Assembly (NCBI RefSeq): GCF_013377785.1
Contig: NZ_JABXWT010000025.1
Span: 1-35,590, forward strand
Source of the DNA: Ruegeria haliotis
GTDB lineage: Bacteria; Pseudomonadota; Alphaproteobacteria; Rhodobacterales; Rhodobacteraceae
Reading direction: 5' to 3'
Length of the DNA stretch: 35,590 bases
This document shows positions 17,344 through 26,285 of this stretch, one piece after another; position 1 is the first letter of the stretch; each line of letters opens with the position of its first letter. Under the pieces are notes generated by a model, which did no database searches, was not told where the DNA came from, and was given only the letters and a program-made list of their open reading frames with translations. Both the position numbers and the translations under genes were made by a program.

Positions 17344-20025
17344 TCAGGCGATATCGCGCGGCGCAAAGGACATTGTGCGGAACGAGGTCTTGTAGGGGCT
17401 CGGCCCCAATTTCCGCATTTTGGCAACGCCCATCTTGTAGTTGTAGTTGCCGCTGATCCAATCGACGATCCGGCCCTCAAGCGCGTTTGCAGGCTGCTGC
17501 ATGTGCAGAAAATCCATGTAAACAACGCTTTTCTTGATGGCGGGCGTGACCATGGCCACGGCAGTGATTGCCGCTTTGGTCAGTTCGATATGCCCGTTCT
17601 CCATCAGCTTCGAGAACTGGAAGTCATCGCCTTCCACACCCAGCAGCGTGGTCTTGTTGCCCGGTACGCGCTCTGAGTAGACCATCACGTAGTCGCCGCT
17701 TTCGATGCCACGCTCAGCCGCATCGTCGGGGTGAATCTCGACCCAGTTTTCCGGCCACCGTTGCACGATGTACGGGCGGCGACGGTCGTCGAAACCGGAC
17801 TGCCAGCGTTCGTTGATCCGGCCTGAAGTAGCCCAAAGTTCGCCTTCGTCCTTGTTCGGCTTGAGCCATTCCCAATAGTCCGAGAACAGGCCCCATGGCG
17901 ATTTCTGGATGTTGCACTTGCCGGTCTGGCTGTTGAAATGCGTCAGCTTCTTGTTGAACACATCCTTACCCGCTGCACCGGTGTCGGGCAGCTTGCGGGT
18001 TGTGTCGTGCAGACGCTTGGTTTCAATCAGCGTGACGCCATCGGCATCCAGCATGACAGGACATTGCACACCGTCGGTGCCAAACTCACGGACCTTGGCG
18101 TGCAGTGTTTTGCCCTCGGCCTTCGCTAGACGATGAACCGCGTGGAAGTCTTTGCGCGACCCGCGGGTAAAGCGCACGGCCTCTTCCGCGACCTCGTTCG
18201 AATTCTGCCAGTCGAACCCGTCAAAGCCCATCCTTGTGGCAAGCTGTGCGATGATCCACCAATCGGGCTTCGCTGATCCGGGGGCGTCATAGAACTTCTG
18301 ATACAGCCGCAGGCGGCGTTCACCATTGGCGCGCAGGAAATCCTCTTCACCCCAGGTTGCTGCCGGGAACACGATGTCGGCGTAGCGGTTGCCGATCGGG
18401 TCCTGCAGATAGATGTCCTGGTTGATCACCACCATACCGCCGCTGTCGGCGCGGGCCTTCAGCGTGTCGATCATCTCTTGCTTGTCGAAGCTGTCGATCT
18501 GATGCGGGTTGCGGACGGTGAGTTCCTCGAATTTATCGGCCAGTTGCTGGCTGCCGCACATGGATTGGATCCAGGTGGTGCCGATCACATGGGCCATACG
18601 AGTATGGCCTGCGATCAGATACCGGTCGGTATCCATGGCGCGGCGACGGCGACCCGGCAGTTTCTCGGGCGATTTGTTGCGCGGGTATTTCCCGCCTTTC
18701 ACGCCGCCTCGCTGATGCCCCCCTGCCCGACCAATGACCTGACCGGGTCGGCCACCGCAGCCACAGATGATGCCCAGCGCGGAAATCGCCTGTGTGTTGC
18801 CGGTGTTGTTGGACCAATAGAATCCTTTCTCGATCATGACCGAGGTTTTCGGGCGCGTGCCATCTGCCTTGGGTTTGGCAAGCCATTCGGCGGCAGTATA
18901 GATTTTCTGCACGTCGATTTCGGCTATAGCGGCGGCATTCTCGGGCGAGAATTCGTCCTGCGACAGCAGCCACTCTTTCCAATCTTCAAAGCCCTTGGTC
19001 TGGAACTTGCCCCAGGTCGTGCGCCACTGCCATGGCGTGTTCCGAGTGCCCTGACCGAAGCCAGACGAGCTTTCCCACTTGTTATTGACCCATTTCTTGA
19101 TCCAGTCGCTGTCTTCCCAGCCATTTTCCACGATGACGCGGGCAATGGCGTTGACGACCAGCAGGTCGGTGCCGGGCAGAACGTCGATATGCAGACCGCC
19201 CATCTTTTCCGCATGGGCCACACCGGCGGATCGGCGCGGGATCAGGTAGATCTCTTTCTGACCGTTCTGCATCCCCTTCATCATCCACTGGGTATAAAGG
19301 ATGGTCTTGGTCTCATACGGATCGGTGCCGCAGACCAACAGGGTTTCCGCATCACGCCAGTCTTCGTAGGACGGGCCGAAATTGTCGAAACCCGCATCCC
19401 GGAAACCGGGGGTCGAGGTCACGTCGGACGGCGTGTCGTGGAAGGTGAAGTTCGCGGTGTTGATATGACGCAGCGCGTATTTCGAGATCGCATATGTGTT
19501 CTCGATATACTGATAGCTGAAGGTTTTCACGCCATAGGCATTGGTGCCGTGCTTGGCGATGACGTGGTTGCCCACCTCAGCCGCCACATCCAGCGCCAGA
19601 TCCCACGGAACCGGCATCAGCGTGCCATAAATCCGCATCAGCGGGGTTTTCAGACGATCGCGTGTGGGGGTCTGCGGGTTATAGCATTTCTGCGCGATAC
19701 ACCCGCCTCGCAAGGAGCTGTCGCCGTCGGTGTTGACGGTTTTGTTGTCCTTGTCGGGGATAATCACGACGTGGTGCGGCTGGCCCTTGTGCAGCACGAT
19801 ATTGTGCTGGTTCGGCGCCACCCAGGCACCCAGAGGTGCCACCGGGAAATCCTCGCCAAAGGCGTTTTCATTCGCGCCGGGACCACCGGATTTGGCCGTC
19901 ACCGGCCAGCGGTAGACTTTGTAACCACACGCCACGATGCAGTAGTCGCAGGCGGTCGAGATGACCTCGGCGCCCTTGGGCGGCAGCGGGACGTTGGTTT
20001 CGGGTACGTAATACGGGGTTGCCAT
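17344..20025 (-). CDS. idrA: Molybdopterin oxidoreductase, probable iodate reductase catalytic subunit IdrA (arsenite-oxidase-like)
   Basis: The protein has 893 residues, similar in length to AioA-type DMSO-reductase family subunits. The N-terminal iron-sulfur motif is C26-x2-C29-x3-C33, with a Ser (S103/S104, DSSLRGG) where a fourth cysteine would be, as in the 3Fe-4S arsenite-oxidase group. No signal peptide is present; it would be carried out by the Tat signal of the Rieske partner. By my alignment from memory, the AioA arsenite ligands His195 and Glu203 correspond to P206 and N215 here, while Arg419 and His423 are kept (R433, H437 in GRAGGHQRG). With two di-haem peroxidase genes alongside, the best match is IdrA, which reduces iodate. 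True arsenite oxidase is the main alternative. It lies 19 nt after idrB. Confidence 0.82.
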   Translation of the reverse strand: MATPYYVPETNVPLPPKGAEVISTACDYCIVACGYKVYRWPVTAKSGGPGANENAFGEDFPVAPLGAWVAPNQHNIVLHKGQPHHVVIIPDKDNKTVNTDGDSSLRGGCIAQKCYNPQTPTRDRLKTPLMRIYGTLMPVPWDLALDVAAEVGNHVIAKHGTNAYGVKTFSYQYIENTYAISKYALRHINTANFTFHDTPSDVTSTPGFRDAGFDNFGPSYEDWRDAETLLVCGTDPYETKTILYTQWMMKGMQNGQKEIYLIPRRSAGVAHAEKMGGLHIDVLPGTDLLVVNAIARVIVENGWEDSDWIKKWVNNKWESSSGFGQGTRNTPWQWRTTWGKFQTKGFEDWKEWLLSQDEFSPENAAAIAEIDVQKIYTAAEWLAKPKADGTRPKTSVMIEKGFYWSNNTGNTQAISALGIICGCGGRPGQVIGRAGGHQRGGVKGGKYPRNKSPEKLPGRRRRAMDTDRYLIAGHTRMAHVIGTTWIQSMCGSQQLADKFEELTVRNPHQIDSFDKQEMIDTLKARADSGGMVVINQDIYLQDPIGNRYADIVFPAATWGEEDFLRANGERRLRLYQKFYDAPGSAKPDWWIIAQLATRMGFDGFDWQNSNEVAEEAVRFTRGSRKDFHAVHRLAKAEGKTLHAKVREFGTDGVQCPVMLDADGVTLIETKRLHDTTRKLPDTGAAGKDVFNKKLTHFNSQTGKCNIQKSPWGLFSDYWEWLKPNKDEGELWATSGRINERWQSGFDDRRRPYIVQRWPENWVEIHPDDAAERGIESGDYVMVYSERVPGNKTTLLGVEGDDFQFSKLMENGHIELTKAAITAVAMVTPAIKKSVVYMDFLHMQQPANALEGRIVDWISGNYNYKMGVAKMRKLGPSPYKTSFRTMSFAPRDIA

Positions 20026-20044
20026 GATTCAATCTCCCCTCCGC

Positions 20045-20623
20045 TTATGCTATGAGATTGTCGTAACGGCCGTAGATCAGGCCGAACATGCCGACGGCGT
20101 AGATATCGTCACCATCGAGTTCCAGAAGGACTTGCGGCAGCGATTGATACGCCTGACCGGAGACCAGAATGCCGTGCCGGGTCACGTCGTAGGTCGACAG
20201 GTGCAGCGGGCATGGGCCCAGTACCTTATGTTCTCCTTTGTAGGTGTCATAAAGCGATCCGCCCTGATGCGTACATGTCAGGTTGAAGGCCACCACGTCC
20301 TTTTGCGGACCGATTCCGCCGCCGCATTCGGTGCCGGTCTTGACCAGGATCGAGTCCGAATAGTCGCCCTCGTCTGGGTAGTAGAATTCGACGGGAACGT
20401 CCTGTTCCAGCTCGGACAATTTGCCGATCAGCTTTCGCGGATAGGTGGATACAAGTGCGGGCACTTGTTCGGCCTGACCATGGCGGGTGGGCATCGCCAC
20501 CATCACGGCAAAGGTCGTCGCCCCCGAGGCGAACAGGAACTGGCGGCGGTTCACGGTGCAGGCCTTTTTGACCTCGCCCGAACAGCTGCATCCGGTTGCG
20601 TTATGATCTGTCATGACGCTCAC
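20045..20623 (-). CDS. idrB: Rieske 2Fe-2S subunit, probable iodate reductase small subunit IdrB
   Basis: The protein has 192 residues. A twin-arginine signal (VNRRQFLFASG, RR at 26-27) follows a Cys-rich leader (residues 10-22) and should export the whole folded heterodimer. The Rieske cluster ligands are C117-x-H119 (CTHQGG) and C138-x2-H141 (CPLH). It resembles the AioB/IdrB small subunit, which relays electrons between a soluble carrier and the Mo subunit. Its start overlaps the idrP1 stop (ATGA), and idrA follows after 19 nt, so the genes are tightly coupled. The Cys-rich leader before the Tat motif is unusual. Confidence 0.88.
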   Translation of the reverse strand: MSVMTDHNATGCSCSGEVKKACTVNRRQFLFASGATTFAVMVAMPTRHGQAEQVPALVSTYPRKLIGKLSELEQDVPVEFYYPDEGDYSDSILVKTGTECGGGIGPQKDVVAFNLTCTHQGGSLYDTYKGEHKVLGPCPLHLSTYDVTRHGILVSGQAYQSLPQVLLELDGDDIYAVGMFGLIYGRYDNLIA

Positions 20624-21807
20624 TCCTCTGCTGCAACCGCAGGAAGCGGCTGATAGTCCGGCAGGTCGGGTTCTTCGATCAGAAGTTCCTCACCAGACAG
20701 GGATTTCAGGAAGGCCACCAGATCCGCCATTTCCTGATCGTTCAGGCCAAGAGGTTGGATCAGCTGGGATTTGTTTTCGGCGAATTCATTCTCACCACCG
20801 CCCTGATTGTAGAACTCGACCACATCCTCAAGCGTCTCCAGCATGCCGTTGTGCATATAGGGTTCGGTGTAGAGGGTGTAGCGCAGGGAAGGCGTGCGGA
20901 ACTTGCCCTTGTCGGCCTTTTCCTTGGTGCGGAAATAGAAACCGGGGTCGTCCTTGGTATGGCGATAGCCTTCCTCGGTCGAGCCTTTGGCATAAAGTTC
21001 GTAGCGGAAGGTAACCTGCGCCAAACCGTCATCCAACCAGCCGTCATAGGCAGGCACGCCGGTGTTGTAGTATTTCTCATCCGACAGCAGCGCGCCGTTA
21101 TGGCATTCGGAACATTGCGCCTTGCCGGTAAACAACTCCAGCCCGCGTTTCTGTTCCTCGCTCAGCGCCGCATCATCCCCGCGCAGGTAGTTGTCGAAGG
21201 GTGTGTCGGTCTGGACAATCGTGCGTTCAAACGCGGCAATCGCCCGCCATGCGCTCGAGATACGCGGCCATTGATCGCCGAACACATCGTTGAACCGTTC
21301 GACATATTCAGGAACGAAGGCCAGACGCGCCTCCATCATGTCGGCCTCGCCGTTACCGGCGACGGCACCACCCGCAGCGGATTTGGCCTGACTTTCAAGG
21401 CTTTTCGACGAGCCCGCCCAGAACAGTTTGCCATAATAGGCCGAGTTCACGATCGTCTGGCTGTTGCGCCAGTGGGTCGTGCCGGGGTAGCCGAACGAAA
21501 TCGGCGCTTCGACATCCCAGCCTACATCGGGCAAGTGGCATGCGGAACAGGGCGTCGACGGGTTGCCGCCCAGACGCGGATCAAAGAACAGCATCTTGCC
21601 CAGTTCGATTTTGGCGTCGGTCTGCGGGTTGTCCAGTGGGATAGGCGGTTCACCCAGCGCCACCAGCGGTGCATCTGGATCGGGGTCCGCGCCGCCGATG
21701 CCGGCCTCAATCTCCATACTGTCCGCAGCGAAGGCTTGCGAACCGATGGCGGCAAACAGGGCAGCGGTGGCGATTGTGCCTTTAAGATAAGACGAAAGGT
21801 CTTTCAT
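20620..21807 (-). CDS. idrP1: Di-haem cytochrome c peroxidase family protein, probable IdrP1
   Basis: The protein has 395 residues. A Sec signal (ending AFAAD, about residue 28) precedes two CxxCH haem-binding motifs, C87-SA-C90-H91 and C232-SE-C235-H236. The family block EPYMHNGMLETLEDVVEFYNQGGG lies near the C-terminus. Such MauG/CcpA-like enzymes reduce peroxide in the periplasm. In iodate reducers two of them accompany IdrAB and are proposed to remove H2O2 or reactive iodine intermediates. It lies 11 nt after idrP2 and overlaps idrB by 4 nt. Which of the two genes is P1 is assigned only by position. Confidence 0.85.
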   Translation of the reverse strand: MKDLSSYLKGTIATAALFAAIGSQAFAADSMEIEAGIGGADPDPDAPLVALGEPPIPLDNPQTDAKIELGKMLFFDPRLGGNPSTPCSACHLPDVGWDVEAPISFGYPGTTHWRNSQTIVNSAYYGKLFWAGSSKSLESQAKSAAGGAVAGNGEADMMEARLAFVPEYVERFNDVFGDQWPRISSAWRAIAAFERTIVQTDTPFDNYLRGDDAALSEEQKRGLELFTGKAQCSECHNGALLSDEKYYNTGVPAYDGWLDDGLAQVTFRYELYAKGSTEEGYRHTKDDPGFYFRTKEKADKGKFRTPSLRYTLYTEPYMHNGMLETLEDVVEFYNQGGGENEFAENKSQLIQPLGLNDQEMADLVAFLKSLSGEELLIEEPDLPDYQPLPAVAAEE

Positions 21808-21818
21808 GGATCCACTCC

Positions 21819-22925
21819 TCAGTTTGTCGTTTCACGCCAGTTTTCGATTGGCTCGTACGAGGTATCGACCTCCTCGGCGACGAAGTCGGGGCCAGTCAGC
21901 GGCTCGCCGGACAATGCCTTGAGGAAGGCCAACAACTGTGCTTGTTCGGTCTCGTTCAGGTTCAGCGGCTCAATGCGCGGATCCTTGTTTTCATCGACGC
22001 CACCACCGGCGTTGTAGAAGGCCACCACATCCTCAAGCGTTTCCAGAGTGCCGTTGTGCATATACGGCGCGGTGTAGGTCAGCTCGCGCAGCGTGGGCGT
22101 CATGAAGGTGCCGAACGTGTCGGCGGTGTGGGTGCGGATATAGGCACCCGGGTCAGCGCGCAGGTTCATGTAGTTTTCGACGCCCAGGAACTTCATCATC
22201 GTCACAAAGGTGATGTGACGTTCTGGTTCCGCCCAAATATCAGGGTTATCGCCAACGCCGATATTGTGCGGCTGGTCGTCGGTAAACCGCTCACCAGAGT
22301 GGCAGGAATTACAGCCGCTCGCATTGAACAACTCGTACCCGGCTTTGGCCTCTTCGGACATCTCACCTCTATCGAACGGAGCCCCGCGCGAGATCAGCGT
22401 TTTCAGGTATTCCGGAATCGCGTTGCGGACACCGCCGTTCGAGGGTTCGCCGAACCCGGCAGCCTCGAACATTTCAACATAGACCGGGTCCTGCTTGATG
22501 CGTTCCTGCATCAGGCGCATATCCATGTTCATCGAGTAGGTTTCGGTGATACTTTCGCGGGTTACGTCATTGAGGTTGGTGCCGATGCGCCCGTCATGGA
22601 ACCACGCCGCGCGCTTGGCGCTGTTGATCAATGTCGGCACATTGCGGAAATGCAGGTTGCCAGCATAGGCATCCGACAAAGCCTGCCCGTCGGTAAACCC
22701 GTTTTCCGGCTGGTGGCAGCTGGCGCAAGACAGCTCGGTATCGCCAGACAGGCGCGGGTCGAAAAACAATCGTTTGCCAAGGGCTGCCTTGGCTGGATCG
22801 AACTCTATGGCTTCTACCGGGCCCGGCTCGTCCGCCTGGGCCTGGTGAACCGGCAATGCGGCACAGATCGTCAGCAATGAAACTGTCGACAGCGCCGAGA
22901 ACCATGTTCTGGCTTTGGTATTCAT
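21819..22925 (-). CDS. idrP2: Di-haem cytochrome c peroxidase family protein, probable IdrP2
   Basis: The protein has 368 residues. A Sec signal ends near residue 31 (HQAQADE). The haem sites are C67-AS-C70-H71 and C205-NS-C208-H209, with the conserved block APYMHNGTLETLEDVVAFYNAGGG. It is a diverged paralogue of the next gene. It is first in the enzyme operon, with a strong AAAGGGGC ribosome site, so it should be highly translated. Alternatives within the family (MauG-like maturation enzymes) cannot be excluded, but context favours peroxide removal. Confidence 0.85.
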   Translation of the reverse strand: MNTKARTWFSALSTVSLLTICAALPVHQAQADEPGPVEAIEFDPAKAALGKRLFFDPRLSGDTELSCASCHQPENGFTDGQALSDAYAGNLHFRNVPTLINSAKRAAWFHDGRIGTNLNDVTRESITETYSMNMDMRLMQERIKQDPVYVEMFEAAGFGEPSNGGVRNAIPEYLKTLISRGAPFDRGEMSEEAKAGYELFNASGCNSCHSGERFTDDQPHNIGVGDNPDIWAEPERHITFVTMMKFLGVENYMNLRADPGAYIRTHTADTFGTFMTPTLRELTYTAPYMHNGTLETLEDVVAFYNAGGGVDENKDPRIEPLNLNETEQAQLLAFLKALSGEPLTGPDFVAEEVDTSYEPIENWRETTN

Positions 22926-22984
22926 CTAAAAGCCCCTTTATCGCTAGGCCGGTTTCTCCGGGTGGCCGGGGACCGGCTGAGCGA

Positions 22985-23049
22985 ACTATAGGAGCGAGAT
23001 GTTTCGTGGTGATTTGATGTAAGTTAAGGTCTGTGAAAGATTGTTAAGG
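22985..23049 (-). promoter_or_regulatory. Candidate activator-dependent promoter with tandem response-regulator boxes for the idr operon
   Basis: Read on the plus strand, GTTAAGG occurs at 23023-23029 and again at 23043-23049, an exact 20-bp period, as expected for an OmpR-type dimer on one DNA face. Toward the gene there is a good -10 (TATAGT, 22990-22985) and, 17 bp upstream of it, only a weak -35 (ATCACC, 23013-23008). The repeats lie directly beyond this weak -35, a typical layout for an activated promoter. Confidence 0.45.
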
Positions 23050-23061
23050 AATGTAACAGGC

Positions 23062-25275
23062 CTAGCCCATCAATGATCGGATGATCCGTGCAAGCGCCTG
23101 TACTTCCAACGGCTTCTGCACCATGATCGGAGAGTCTCCGATCACCGTCACTTCGGCGTCGTCGAAATAGCTGCTGATCAAAATCGCCGGCAAATCCGCC
23201 CGGATCGATCGAACAGAATCGATCAGGTCCGTGCCCATCAGCCCGTGCATCATCAAATCGCTGATCAGGATGTCATAGCTCTGCGGAGCTGCCCGAAAGG
23301 CCTCACGCGCTTTTAGCGGATCGGAATAGGCCTCGACCTGATAGCCATACCGCGTCAGCAGACGACGGGTGACATAGAGGACATTCTCATCGTCATCGAC
23401 CAACAAGATATGTTCGTCGCCAGCGACCGCCTCAACCTCGGCCTGATCTGCCTGACTGAGCGCAGGCATCAACGGGTAAAACAGGCTGAAGCATGTGCCC
23501 TTGCCTGGTTCCGAGTGCAGTTCGACCCGACCGTGGCATTCCTCGACACTGTCATGCACGATGGTCAGCCCCAGCCCGGTGCCTTTGCCCAAAGGTTTAG
23601 TCGAAAAGAAGGGTTGGAAAACCTTTTTCTGCAACTCCGCAGACATCCCGGGGCCTGTGTCGCGAACGTCCAGCCGGATCACGCCGGTGGCCTCGTCGGG
23701 CAACTCGTCCAGAGCATCCCTTTTCGCAAGGCCGATCCGTAGAACCACTTCGCCGGGTTGATCACCCATCGCCTCAAACGCGTTGTGGCAAAGGTTCAGC
23801 AGGGTCTGGAAGAACAACGTGCCGTCAAAGTCGGAAAAGGCCGTTTCGACCTCGATATCAAAACGGGCTTCAATGTTAGGCGGGGCTGACACCCGGATCA
23901 GGCCCAACGCTTCTTGCGCGGCTTTGACCATGTCACCCCGCCGTGGGTTGCGGGGGCGTTGGCGGGCAAAGGTCAGCATCTTGCGTACCAACGCCTGAGC
24001 ACGCCGTGCCGCGATGCGGATATGGTTGACCGAGGTCTGGATGTCTTCGTTTCCATCCGCGTCCAGCTCAATTAAGTCAGCATTACCGGTGACGCTCATC
24101 AGAACATTGTTGAAATCATGCGCGACGGATCCGGCCAGAATGCCTACGGCTTCCATCTTCTGGACTTGCGCAAATTGTTCATGGGTCCGGCGGGTTTCGG
24201 TCAGGTCTTCGCCAATGCCGATGTAATGCGTCGTTATTCCGTTCTGATCGACCAGCGGAAAAATCGCGGTCGAGACCCAGTAGTGGCTGCCATCCTTGCG
24301 CAGATTGCGGAACACTCCATACCAGCTTTGCCCGCGGTCCAAGCATTCTTTCAAATCACTGTAAACGGACTGACCCGAATGCCCTGATTGCAACATCCTG
24401 GGTGTATGGCCGTAGATCTCGTCTGCCTCGTATCCGCTGAGTTCAAAAAACTTGCGGTTTGCATATTCGATGGTCAGATCCGTATCGGTAATGATGATCG
24501 ATGCAGGGCTTTGTTCGACTGCACGGGCCAGCTTACGTTCTGCCAACTCCACCTGCTCGCGCAAATCCAGCTCGGCCTGCAGACGTCGATTGGTACGCAG
24601 AATATTGGAAATCAGCATTGTCGTCAGCACGGCAATCACGCCGACAACAACAATCAACCCAACCAACAAAACCGAGAAGTTGCGGACCAGCCGCTCACCA
24701 TCAGAAAAAGCCCGCACCATTGCTGACAGGCTTTTGTCCCGTTCGGTGATCCAAAGAGCTTCAAGCTCGGCCAAGGCTGCCAGTGCATCGCTGTCGTCAA
24801 CACGGACCAGAGTGTCGATCTCTTCTGCACTCAGGCTCGCAGCGATACCCGCTTCGATCCGAGGAATGTTGTTGATGTATTCATGCGCCACCTGCTCAAT
24901 CCGCTGCAGTGCCCCAAGTTCGGCTGCGGGCGGAGCGGAGTTGCGATACGCGTCGATCGTTGCCTGCAGATTGCGCGATTGCTGCCGCAGGGTCGGGCCG
25001 TATTCAGGCGTTTGGCGCAGCACATAATTCTTGAAATTGTGGATCAGCCCGCCATAGCCGAAATATTCGCGGATATCCGAAATCCAATATCCGCGCGGTG
25101 TAGTTTCGACCGAATAGCTTTGCCAGGCCTGGCGCATGTCACCGATGCGATTGCCCGTTTCACGCGACATATACAGAAATACCGACAGGATGGTCAGCAG
25201 GGCAAGACCGATCACGAAGGCAACAGCCAGTGGACGCCTGGAGTATGTGTTCAAGGTGTCGTGATCTTCCGCCAT
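23062..25275 (-). CDS. Membrane hybrid sensor histidine kinase with PAS and C-terminal receiver domain
   Basis: The protein has 737 residues. TM1 (about 15-36) and TM2 (about 198-222) enclose a mainly helical periplasmic sensor of about 160 residues that I do not recognise. A PAS domain follows (about 250-360, TPRMLQSGHSG), then the phospho-acceptor box AHDFNN (H386), N box (NLCHNAFEAM), G1 (DTGPGM), F (FFSTK) and G2 (GTGLGL). A C-terminal receiver (about 625-737, VDDDEN, DLMM, KP) ends the protein. No HPt domain is present. It lies 136 bp upstream of the peroxidase-Rieske-Mo genes on the same strand. The response regulator at the far end of that cluster is the likely output protein; the signal may be the respiratory substrate. 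Confidence 0.9.
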   Translation of the reverse strand: MAEDHDTLNTYSRRPLAVAFVIGLALLTILSVFLYMSRETGNRIGDMRQAWQSYSVETTPRGYWISDIREYFGYGGLIHNFKNYVLRQTPEYGPTLRQQSRNLQATIDAYRNSAPPAAELGALQRIEQVAHEYINNIPRIEAGIAASLSAEEIDTLVRVDDSDALAALAELEALWITERDKSLSAMVRAFSDGERLVRNFSVLLVGLIVVVGVIAVLTTMLISNILRTNRRLQAELDLREQVELAERKLARAVEQSPASIIITDTDLTIEYANRKFFELSGYEADEIYGHTPRMLQSGHSGQSVYSDLKECLDRGQSWYGVFRNLRKDGSHYWVSTAIFPLVDQNGITTHYIGIGEDLTETRRTHEQFAQVQKMEAVGILAGSVAHDFNNVLMSVTGNADLIELDADGNEDIQTSVNHIRIAARRAQALVRKMLTFARQRPRNPRRGDMVKAAQEALGLIRVSAPPNIEARFDIEVETAFSDFDGTLFFQTLLNLCHNAFEAMGDQPGEVVLRIGLAKRDALDELPDEATGVIRLDVRDTGPGMSAELQKKVFQPFFSTKPLGKGTGLGLTIVHDSVEECHGRVELHSEPGKGTCFSLFYPLMPALSQADQAEVEAVAGDEHILLVDDDENVLYVTRRLLTRYGYQVEAYSDPLKAREAFRAAPQSYDILISDLMMHGLMGTDLIDSVRSIRADLPAILISSYFDDAEVTVIGDSPIMVQKPLEVQALARIIRSLMG

Positions 25276-25374
25276 GCCGGTATGAAACCTCTCTGAGGAC
25301 TCCGGTCAACGGTTTGTCACGTTTTGCGCATCTGTGTCACAGAGGCGGTCAGGGCGGGGGCGCCCAACACCTGT

Positions 25375-26175
25375 CTATTCTGCAGCCGTTGTTTTCTCGG
25401 GAAACTTGTTCGGCAACAAACCCAGCTTACGAGCCTGCCGCACATCTGCCAGAAGATCGCGGTCGGCCGCCGCAAAAAGCTCCTCTGGGTCGTTCAGGAC
25501 AAAGTACCCCATCTGGTGCATGTCGATCCTGTACGGCGTGCGCAGAATTGTCAGGATGTCGAATTCATCCCGGTCCGGGATATCGCTGGTGACGGCATAG
25601 ACAAGCTCGGTCGGGGACGAGGCAAGCCCTGAACCCAGCGCTTTGATCGCGCCGTCCTGGCGGCGCAAGCCGAATTCAATCGAGAACCAATAAAGCCGGA
25701 TCAGCCAGACATAATCAGCCGCGTCCGCGCGAATCCCGGCTTGTCCGATGGCGTGGCTGAAGGCGGCAAAACGGGCGTCACTCAGCAAAGGGGTGTGGCC
25801 GAAGATTTCGTGAAAAATGTCGGGCTCTTCGATATAATCGAAATCCTCGCGCGAGCGGATGAAGGACGCCGCTGGAAAGACCCGATCCGCCAACATACCA
25901 AAAAAGGATTTGAACCCGATAAGAGCCGGAACCGGCTGCACCCGCCAACCGGTCAAATCCAGCAGGCGTTCAGATATGTCGGCGCAGGACGGGACTTTGG
26001 TTTTTGGCAGCTCCAACCGCACAAGACCATCCGTGTACTCACGCGCCATATAGCGTTCTACGTTTTCTTCTTGCGCGGCATACAAATCGGCCCAAACCGC
26101 ATCCTCGTCGGCGGTGTAGTCGATATGGCCCCGCGCGTCCGCCACTTTGGCGATGTATTTGGTCGACTTGGGCAT
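25375..26175 (-). CDS. phhA: Phenylalanine 4-monooxygenase
   Basis: The product is 266 residues. The ATG at 26175 is chosen because GGAGG lies six bases before it, whereas the ATG two codons earlier abuts the ribosome site. It is an iron- and pterin-dependent enzyme converting phenylalanine to tyrosine. The iron ligands are visible as H122 and H127 (FHEIFGHTPLL) and E167 (SIEFGL). The length matches bacterial single-domain PhhA. An Lrp/AsnC regulator is divergently transcribed just upstream and probably controls it in response to amino acids. Confidence 0.96.
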   Translation of the reverse strand: MPKSTKYIAKVADARGHIDYTADEDAVWADLYAAQEENVERYMAREYTDGLVRLELPKTKVPSCADISERLLDLTGWRVQPVPALIGFKSFFGMLADRVFPAASFIRSREDFDYIEEPDIFHEIFGHTPLLSDARFAAFSHAIGQAGIRADAADYVWLIRLYWFSIEFGLRRQDGAIKALGSGLASSPTELVYAVTSDIPDRDEFDILTILRTPYRIDMHQMGYFVLNDPEELFAAADRDLLADVRQARKLGLLPNKFPEKTTAAE

Positions 26176-26181
26176 TGGCAT

Positions 26182-26285
26182 CCTCCGGCTTCTGGTAGGA
26201 TATCACTTCAACCCCAGCTCATTTCGTTTTGATTTTCGATATTATTGATCTATTTTGACGAATATCTGTCACCTATGGGTAAATT
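26182..26285. promoter_or_regulatory. Divergent phhA/Lrp promoter region with inverted repeat
   Basis: This AT-rich 100-bp gap holds an inverted repeat, GATATT (26238-26243) and AATATC (26261-26266), a plausible operator for the adjacent Lrp/AsnC protein. No precise promoter is claimed. Confidence 0.45.

Noticed and set aside
18478..20055. 525-codon plus-strand open frame opposite idrA
   Set aside because: Shadow of the Mo subunit gene; composition follows the opposite-strand codon pattern.
17344..20623. Annotation as a genuine arsenite oxidase AioBA
   Set aside because: Two di-haem peroxidases adjoin it, arsenic genes are absent, and two of four arsenite-site residues appear changed. It remains the main alternative and is stated as such.
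20755..22017. 420-codon plus-strand open frame opposite the peroxidase genes
   Set aside because: It spans two genes and their junction antisense and resembles no protein.
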